Assembly (NCBI GenBank): GCA_030043395.1
Contig: JASHXW010000019.1
Coordinates: forward strand, 1 to 8,698
Direction of reading: 5' to 3'
From: Streptosporangiaceae bacterium
GTDB taxonomy: Bacteria; Actinomycetota; Actinomycetes; Streptosporangiales; Streptosporangiaceae
Length of the DNA: 8,698 nucleotides
In this document: piece after piece, positions 5,194 through 8,698 of the stretch
Numbering within the stretch: position 1 is the first letter of the stretch
Layout of the letters: the number at the start of each line of letters is the position of its first letter
Notes under the pieces: model-generated
What the model saw: only the letters and a program-made list of their open reading frames with translations
What the model was told of the DNA's origin: nothing
The model's database searches: none
Made by a program: the position numbers and the translations under genes

Positions 5194-6591
5194 TCATTGG
5201 TTAGGTAGGCCAATCGGATCCGGCCAGTCGAACCTGACAGCTACCGCGACCTGGCCGTCAACGGAGATCGTGGATATGCTCGCCGGCCGGTAAGGCGGCC
5301 GCTGCTGTTCGAGGAACGACAGCAGCCAGTGCAGGTAAGCCGTCGCGGAAATGCCGGCCTGCGGGACAGCGCCAGCCAGCCTGACGGCACTGAGCGGGAC
5401 TGCTGGATCAGCCCCGGGAGCGTCGTTGTAGAAGCCGAGCACTCGTATCGGGTGCAGCCGCGCGAGGACCGGGAGCATGTCGAGGATCCGCGGGTCGACG
5501 CTGCCAGCCGCGAGGTACCCGCGCGCCGCGCTGGGCATGATGATCTGGCTGTTGCCGAGCAGTTCGGTGCCGACTTGCTTGCGAGTAGCCAGTGCCTGAC
5601 GTGAAGCCGTCATGTAGGCGGCGGCTCCGTAAGGAGCAACGAGCCGGATATCTACCCGCTGCGCGCCGTGGCCGAAAGTCGCCAGGACCTGGGGCGCGTA
5701 TTCACTGGCCAGGCGAGTGCCGAACTGGCTGCGCAGCACTTCGGTGGCCACGATGACGTTGACCCCGAGCGGATCAGGAGCGGTGGGGCCGAGTTCCTGG
5801 ACGACGGACGGGGGGACGCCTGCGTTGGACAGGGCGCTGCACATGACTGCATCACAGCCGACGACCGCGTTCCGGCTGATCTCGCGGGAGATCCAGCGCG
5901 CGGCCTGAGCCCGGACGGCGGCGGCGGCGCTCAACCCCGCCGAGCCGCCAGCGTCACTGTTGCCATTGCCTTGGCGCAGCAGCGCTATCGCCGTTCCAGT
6001 CGCGGTCAGCAGGACGATCACGGTGAGCACGGCGAGCCAGACGATGTGTGGCCGGTGCTGCCGCCGGGTTGGCTCGTGCTCTTGCGAGGCTTGGTCGGCT
6101 GGAACTGGCTTCACTATCGAGAGCGCTGGCCTGGCTGTCGCTGGCTTGGCCGTCGCTGGCTTGACCGTCGCTGGCTCGGCCGGCAGTGGCTGGGCCGAGG
6201 CTGGCTCTGCTGAGCTCAGCCCCGCTGATCTCGGTCCCGCCGGCTTCAGCCCCGCTGAATTGCGTCCGGCTGACTTCGGCGCGGCCGGCTTTGGCGCGGC
6301 CGGCTTTGGCGCGGTTGGCTTCGGCGCGGTTGGCTTTGGCGCATCGGCCACTGGCGCCGACGGGCTACGAAGAGCCTGCGCCGGCGGATCTGACCTCAGC
6401 AACATCCTGAGCGAGTCAGGCAGCGGCGGACGCTCGACTTGGGGGGCTGCATGCTCGGTACCATCTGGGCGCTTTGCGCGCCCCATCTGCTTGCGCTGGG
6501 GCAGGGGAGCACTGCCCGCGGCCGCAGGCGGCGGGACTACCGTGCCACTAATTTTGCCGGACTCACGGCGAGTCCAGTTTTCCTCGCCCAT
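5194..6591 (-). CDS. Bitopic membrane protein with Pro/Ala-rich cytoplasmic region and conserved-looking extracellular domain, function unknown
   Basis: The product is 465 residues and I cannot assign a named function. Residues 1-82 are hydrophilic. Residues 83-158 are an imperfect pentapeptide repeat rich in Ala, Pro, Lys and Ser. TRRQHRPH (175-182) precedes the single membrane segment at about 183-205. The basic flank puts the N-terminus inside and residues 206-465 outside. The outer domain begins with a Gly/Ala-rich linker, then AARWISREISRNAVVGCDAVMCSAL with Cys246 and Cys251, a likely disulfide pair. It continues through a mixed alpha/beta region to AVRFDWPDP near the end. I recall similar W-I-x-x-x-V-S-R...CD-x-x-MC proteins next to DUF4397/sortase genes in actinomycetes; that is memory, not a search. 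The start is the ATG at 6591, because the TTG at 6678 lies in the AT-rich promoter island. The stop is 13 nt before the DUF4397 ATG, and this is the first gene of the cassette. Confidence 0.82.
   Translation of the reverse strand: MGEENWTRRESGKISGTVVPPPAAAGSAPLPQRKQMGRAKRPDGTEHAAPQVERPPLPDSLRMLLRSDPPAQALRSPSAPVADAPKPTAPKPTAPKPAAPKPAAPKSAGRNSAGLKPAGPRSAGLSSAEPASAQPLPAEPATVKPATAKPATARPALSIVKPVPADQASQEHEPTRRQHRPHIVWLAVLTVIVLLTATGTAIALLRQGNGNSDAGGSAGLSAAAAVRAQAARWISREISRNAVVGCDAVMCSALSNAGVPPSVVQELGPTAPDPLGVNVIVATEVLRSQFGTRLASEYAPQVLATFGHGAQRVDIRLVAPYGAAAYMTASRQALATRKQVGTELLGNSQIIMPSAARGYLAAGSVDPRILDMLPVLARLHPIRVLGFYNDAPGADPAVPLSAVRLAGAVPQAGISATAYLHWLLSFLEQQRPPYRPASISTISVDGQVAVAVRFDWPDPIGLPNQ
6118..6345 (-). 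repeat. 15-bp-period imperfect tandem repeat encoding Pro/Ala/Lys pentapeptides
   Basis: About fifteen consecutive 5-residue units encode APKPT, APKPT, APKPA, APKPA, APKSA, then more diverged forms (GRNSA, GLKPA, GPRSA, GLSSA, EPASA, QPLPA, EPATV, KPATA, KPATA, RPALS). The middle units drift and the ends are best conserved, as expected of a minisatellite that expands and contracts. The repeat lies in the predicted cytoplasmic part of the membrane protein, before its basic stop-transfer flank. Repeat number is likely to differ between strains. A period divisible by three keeps the frame. Confidence 0.8.
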
Positions 6592-6625
6592 CGGCTTATC
6601 CCCCCAATGGGATTTAGCCTTACGG

Positions 6626-6655
6626 ACATTAGTAGTGGTAGGCCTCGGGTCGCAA
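6626..6655 (-). promoter_or_regulatory. Candidate promoter of the membrane protein/DUF4397/sortase cassette
   Basis: On the minus strand TTGCGA (6655-6650) and TAATGT (6631-6626) are 18 nt apart, a plausible sigma-70-like pair. A transcript would begin near 6619, leaving about 28 nt before the ATG at 6591. A G-run (GGGGGG, near 6605-6600) could act as a weak ribosome site. The region is strikingly AT-rich compared with its surroundings (21 G/C of 60 in 6661-6720), which supports a promoter here. The precise boxes are a motif match only. Confidence 0.4.
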
Positions 6656-6675
6656 CAGAAGCGACAATATTTTTT
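6649..6675 (+). terminator. Short hairpin followed by a T-run (terminator-like on + strand), overlapping the candidate -35
   Basis: GTCGC (6649-6653), loop AACAGAA and GCGAC (6661-6665) are followed by AATATTTTTT. On the plus strand this resembles a small intrinsic terminator. No plus-strand gene ends nearby, so it may block antisense transcripts moving toward arfB. The same inverted repeat overlaps the candidate -35 box of the minus-strand cassette and may instead be a protein-binding site. The stem is only 5 bp, so the call is weak. Confidence 0.3.
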
Positions 6676-6756
6676 CAAATTTCATTGTGGTCATTAGTAG
6701 CTAATCGTACGATCGGGTTTGTTAGAGCATTATGGGCTATGTACATCGCCTAGGCG

Positions 6757-6789
6757 GCCGTGCGGACGGCTCGCCGGCCACGGGTGGCC
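6757..6789 (-). terminator. Tandem short hairpins after arfB (probable U-less terminator)
   Basis: Two GC-rich inverted repeats with 4-nt loops lie 11-43 nt after the arfB stop: GGCCA-CGGG-TGGCC (about 6776-6789) and GCCGT-GCGG-ACGGC (6757-6770). A perfect CGCCTAGGCG palindrome follows at 6747-6756. Stacked short hairpins without a U-run are common after actinobacterial genes. They would separate arfB transcription from the downstream cassette promoter. The hairpins are visible; termination is inferred. Confidence 0.4.
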
Positions 6790-6799
6790 CGTCGGTGCT

Positions 6800-7222
6800 T
6801 CAGTCGTCAGTCGACCGGCGCAACCGCTTGGTCTGTCCCCTGCGCTGCTTGTCAGCGAGCCGCCGTTCTACCGAGGCGCGGGTGGGCCTGGTCTTGCGCC
6901 GCGGGCGCGGCGGCGGCGCGGTCGCCTCGGTCAGCAGCTCGGCCAGCCGCTCCGCCGCGGCTTCCCGGTTGCGAAGCTGGGACCGGTACTCCGAAGCGAC
7001 GACGGTGACCGTGCCGTCGGTGAGCCGGGCCTCGAGCGCACGCAGCGCACGCTCCTTCAGCTCCGGCGGCAACGCCGACGTGGCCCCGAGGTCGAACGAC
7101 AGCTCCACCCGGGTGTCCGCCGTGTTGACCGACTGTCCGCCCGGACCTGGCGACCTGGAGAACCGCCAGGCCAGCTCGTCTGCGGGGATGGTGGTTCCGC
7201 GCACGACGACGTCGAGGCTCAT
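6800..7222 (-). CDS. arfB: Alternative ribosome-rescue factor ArfB (YaeJ-type peptidyl-tRNA hydrolase)
   Basis: The 140-residue product matches the length of E. coli ArfB. The GGQ catalytic motif is at 28-30 within FSRSPGPGGQSVNTADTRVEL, the release-factor domain-3 signature. The C-terminal tail from about 103 is highly basic (RPRRKTRPTR to KQRRGQTKRLRR); in the known structure such a tail enters the empty mRNA channel of a stalled ribosome. It therefore hydrolyses peptidyl-tRNA on ribosomes stalled on truncated mRNA, as a back-up to trans-translation. It lacks the codon-recognition domains of full release factors, which rules out RF1/RF2. The start is the ATG at 7222, with AGGG 8 nt upstream. 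A tiny SD-led ORF just upstream ends in an ATGA overlap with this start. The gene is divergent from the dehydrogenase and runs toward the cassette promoter. Confidence 0.95.
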   Translation of the reverse strand: MSLDVVVRGTTIPADELAWRFSRSPGPGGQSVNTADTRVELSFDLGATSALPPELKERALRALEARLTDGTVTVVASEYRSQLRNREAAAERLAELLTEATAPPPRPRRKTRPTRASVERRLADKQRRGQTKRLRRSTDD

Positions 7223-7248
7223 CGGATCATCCCTGGGCGCGCCGCCAT
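7219..7248 (-). CDS. Possible 9-codon leader ORF coupled to arfB
   Basis: On the minus strand an ATG at 7248 opens MAARPGMIR and stops at TGA 7221-7219. This forms an ATGA overlap with the arfB start at 7222. It has a better ribosome site than arfB itself: AAGGAG (7263-7258), 9 nt upstream. Two further ATGs at 7256 and 7253 open a second short frame (MMSWRRAQG). Translating such a leader could feed or limit arfB initiation. Nothing beyond position and ribosome site supports translation, and so short an ORF can arise by chance. Confidence 0.35.
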   Translation of the reverse strand: MAARPGMIR

Positions 7249-7280
7249 GACATCATTCTCCTTCAGTTCGCCGAACGACT

Positions 7281-7324
7281 GCTCGGCACCGAGCTCGCCG
7301 TCCGGCCGCTCGGCACCGAGCTCG
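7281..7324. repeat. Two 17-bp direct repeats, each containing an inverted repeat, in the arfB/dehydrogenase control region
   Basis: GCTCGGCACCGAGCTCG occurs at 7281-7297 and again at 7308-7324, exactly 27 bp apart. Each copy contains GCTCGG-CA-CCGAGC, an inverted repeat with 6-bp arms, and GAGCTC at its end. Two identical symmetric sites in a divergent promoter region look like tandem operators. A 27-bp period is also a multiple of three, so a coding origin cannot be excluded; the plus-strand frame is open here. Confidence 0.55.
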
Positions 7325-7331
7325 GAGTTGA

Positions 7332-7377
7332 GCCGCCAGGTCGGCCGAAGATCAGCCGAAGATCAGCCGCCAGATCG
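7332..7377. repeat. Four-unit 11/12-bp tandem array just upstream of the dehydrogenase
   Basis: The units are GCCGCCAGGTCG (7332-7343), GCCGAAGATCA (7344-7354), GCCGAAGATCA (7355-7365) and GCCGCCAGATCG (7366-7377). Spacing is close to one DNA helical turn, and the outer units match each other better than the inner ones. The array runs into the dehydrogenase ribosome site (GGAG, 7377-7380). It may be a binding array or the product of replication slippage. Confidence 0.55.
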
Positions 7378-7384
7378 GAGATCC

Positions 7385-8194
7385 ATGAACGACGTTGCCA
7401 GATCTGTGCTCGTGACCGGCGCATCGGCCGGGATCGGCCAGGCGTGCGCCGACGACCTGCACGCGGCCGGGTGGACCGTAACAGGGGCAAGCAGGCGAGG
7501 GACGTCGTCGGGCGGCTGGACGGGCCTCGTGATGGACGTGGACGACGACGGGTCGGTGAACGCCGGAGTGGCCGCGTTGCTCGAAGACGGCGGGAAGCTC
7601 GATGCGGTCGTCGCGGCCGCGGGCTGGGGTCTGGCGGGCGCAGCCGAAGACTGCTCGATCGGTGAGGCGAAGGCGCAGCTGGAGACGAACTTCTGGGGAT
7701 GCGTCCGGGTCGTGCAGCAGGTACTGCCGGCGATGCGCGCGGCTGGCGGCGGCCGCATCGTGCTGATGAGCTCGATCGGCGGCGCGATCGGCATCCCCTT
7801 CCAGGCCTTCTACAGCGCGAGCAAGTTCGCGCTCGAGGGCTACGCGGAGTCGCTGGCCTACGAGGTGGCGCCGTTTGGCGTCCATGTCACGCTCGTCGAG
7901 CCCGGCAACGTGCGGACGGATTTCACGGCCAGCAGGCGGATGGCCCAGGCCGCGACTGATGACTCGCCTTACAGCGCCGCGGCACGCAAGGCCGTCGAGC
8001 TGATGGAGCGCGACGAGGCCAACGGAGTACCCGCCGACGATGTCGCGGCCGTGGTCCGGCGAGTGCTGAACTCCTCCAGGCCGCCGCGACGGGTGTCCGT
8101 GGGCAAGGCAGGCGAGCGGGTCGGCTTGCTCGCCAAGCGCGTGCTGCCTTATCGCGTCTTCGAGGCTGCGGCCAAGAGCAGCCTGGGCGTCTAG
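7385..8194 (+). CDS. Short-chain dehydrogenase/reductase (classical SDR)
   Basis: The 269-residue product is a classical SDR. The Rossmann cofactor motif TGASAGIG is at 11-18. The usual NNAG is replaced by AAAG at 77-80. Asn102 (ETNFWG), Ser130 (LMSSIGG), Tyr143 and Lys147 (YSASK) form the catalytic tetrad. PGNVRTDF at 173-180 is the typical segment after the sixth strand. ASRRG (35-39), with arginines after the second strand, suggests NADP(H) preference (inference). It should oxidise or reduce an alcohol/ketone substrate in the cytoplasm; the substrate cannot be told, although the long C-terminal helix (LLAKRVLPYRVFEAAAKSS) resembles the retinol/hydroxysteroid-type SDRs. The start is the ATG at 7385, with GGAG 4 nt upstream. 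The frame is open far upstream, but that part is antisense to arfB or low-complexity. Confidence 0.92.
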   Translation: MNDVARSVLVTGASAGIGQACADDLHAAGWTVTGASRRGTSSGGWTGLVMDVDDDGSVNAGVAALLEDGGKLDAVVAAAGWGLAGAAEDCSIGEAKAQLETNFWGCVRVVQQVLPAMRAAGGGRIVLMSSIGGAIGIPFQAFYSASKFALEGYAESLAYEVAPFGVHVTLVEPGNVRTDFTASRRMAQAATDDSPYSAAARKAVELMERDEANGVPADDVAAVVRRVLNSSRPPRRVSVGKAGERVGLLAKRVLPYRVFEAAAKSSLGV

Positions 8195-8285
8195 CAGGAC
8201 GGCCGGCGTACTCGCGCTCCTGCGCGCCCCGCGTGCCCCTCACACCGGGAAGCTGCGCGATGTGGGTGGTATGCCAGAATGTTCC

Positions 8286-8698
8286 AATGCCTCCATCGCC
8301 TGACCAGGTGTCCGACCAGGCGGTCGGCAAGCCAGCCGAGCAAGCAGCGGCGCAGAGCACGCCGTCGAGCGACCGCCTGCAATGGCTTGAGGAAGGCGCC
8401 CACCTAGTCGTCCCCGGTATCTACCGGATACCGCTTCCGCTGCCGATGGACGGGCTCCGAGCGGTCAACACCTATGCGATCGAGACTGGCGACGGGCTGG
8501 TCATGATCGACTCGGGCTGGCTGATCGAGGTCGCGAGGGAGCAGCTCGAGCGCTCGCTGGGCACGATCGGAGCCGGGCTAGGCGACATCCGCAGGTTTCT
8601 GATCACCCACATTCATCGTGATCACTACACGCAGGCGATCGGGCTGCGCAGGACGTTCGGGATGAAGGTCGCGCTCGGCGCCGAGGAGAAGCCTTCGC
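8286..8698 (+). CDS. Metallo-beta-lactamase-fold hydrolase, N-terminal part, 3' end outside window
   Basis: The visible 137 residues start with a variable hydrophilic leader (1-30). They continue into the MBL fold: VVPGIYRIPLPLP, then VNTYAIETGDGLVMIDSGW, the two opening strands that end in the conserved Asp. Next comes THIHRDHYTQA with the metal-binding H-x-H-x-D-H at His108, His110, Asp112 and His113. The remaining ligands lie beyond the edge. Members are zinc or iron hydrolases acting on thioesters, lactones, nucleic acids or beta-lactams; the substrate is not readable here. The start is uncertain. The ATG at 8286 is the latest likely choice and has no ribosome site. In-frame alternatives are the ATG at 8271 and the GTG at 8262, the latter with a weak GGGAAG 9 nt upstream. 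It lies about 90 nt after the dehydrogenase on the same strand and may be co-transcribed. Confidence 0.85.

Noticed and set aside
6719..7384. Long in-frame extension upstream of the short-chain dehydrogenase, giving a 491-residue protein
   Set aside because: It runs antisense through arfB, which has a clear GGQ motif, and through the repeat-rich spacer. The dehydrogenase starts properly at 7385 with GGAG upstream and the Rossmann motif 11 residues in.
7923..8360. 145-residue minus-strand frame overlapping the dehydrogenase end and hydrolase start
   Set aside because: It is antisense to two genes with clear motifs, with no domain and no ribosome site.

Overview
The window is a GC-rich stretch of chromosome, very probably from a filamentous or soil actinomycete. 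The evidence is the strong G/C bias at third codon positions, GTG and TTG starts, a single-PASTA membrane protein of the Ser/Thr-kinase type, a class F sortase beside a DUF4397 protein, and a histidine kinase/LuxR-type response regulator pair of the actinobacterial kind. No tRNA, rRNA, CRISPR array, insertion sequence or phage gene was seen.

Layout. 3-554 (+): the C-terminal end of a PASTA membrane protein, probably a kinase. 551-1222 (-): a class II aldolase/adducin family protein whose stop shares a CTAG with the PASTA gene's stop. 1223-1441: a partly AT-rich spacer. 1442-3393 (-): a response regulator and, upstream and overlapping it, its histidine kinase. 3394-3525: the kinase leader, with a near-perfect 32-bp palindrome and a second related inverted repeat. 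3526-6591 (-): a compact three-gene cassette transcribed in the order Pro/Ala-rich single-pass membrane protein, DUF4397 secreted/anchored protein, class F sortase. It has a 13-nt gap and then a 4-nt GTGA overlap. 6592-6799: an AT-rich promoter island and the arfB terminator region. 6800-7222 (-): arfB, a ribosome-rescue hydrolase, preceded by a 9-codon leader ORF. 7223-7384: a divergent control region full of short repeats. 7385-8194 (+): a short-chain dehydrogenase. 8286 to the edge (+): the N-terminal part of a metallo-beta-lactamase-fold hydrolase.

How the parts may work together. The 3526-6591 genes look like one transcription unit that makes cell-envelope proteins: a sortase, a candidate substrate with an N-terminal signal peptide and a C-terminal membrane segment, and a bitopic partner of unknown function. 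The histidine kinase and regulator follow on the same strand after the palindrome, so they are either a separately promoted regulator of this envelope module or just a neighbour. The sequence alone does not decide this. The aldolase, arfB, dehydrogenase and hydrolase look like independent housekeeping or metabolic genes.

The least explained parts are the membrane protein at 5194-6591, the palindrome/half-site arrangement before the kinase, the arfB leader ORF, and the repeat array between arfB and the dehydrogenase.
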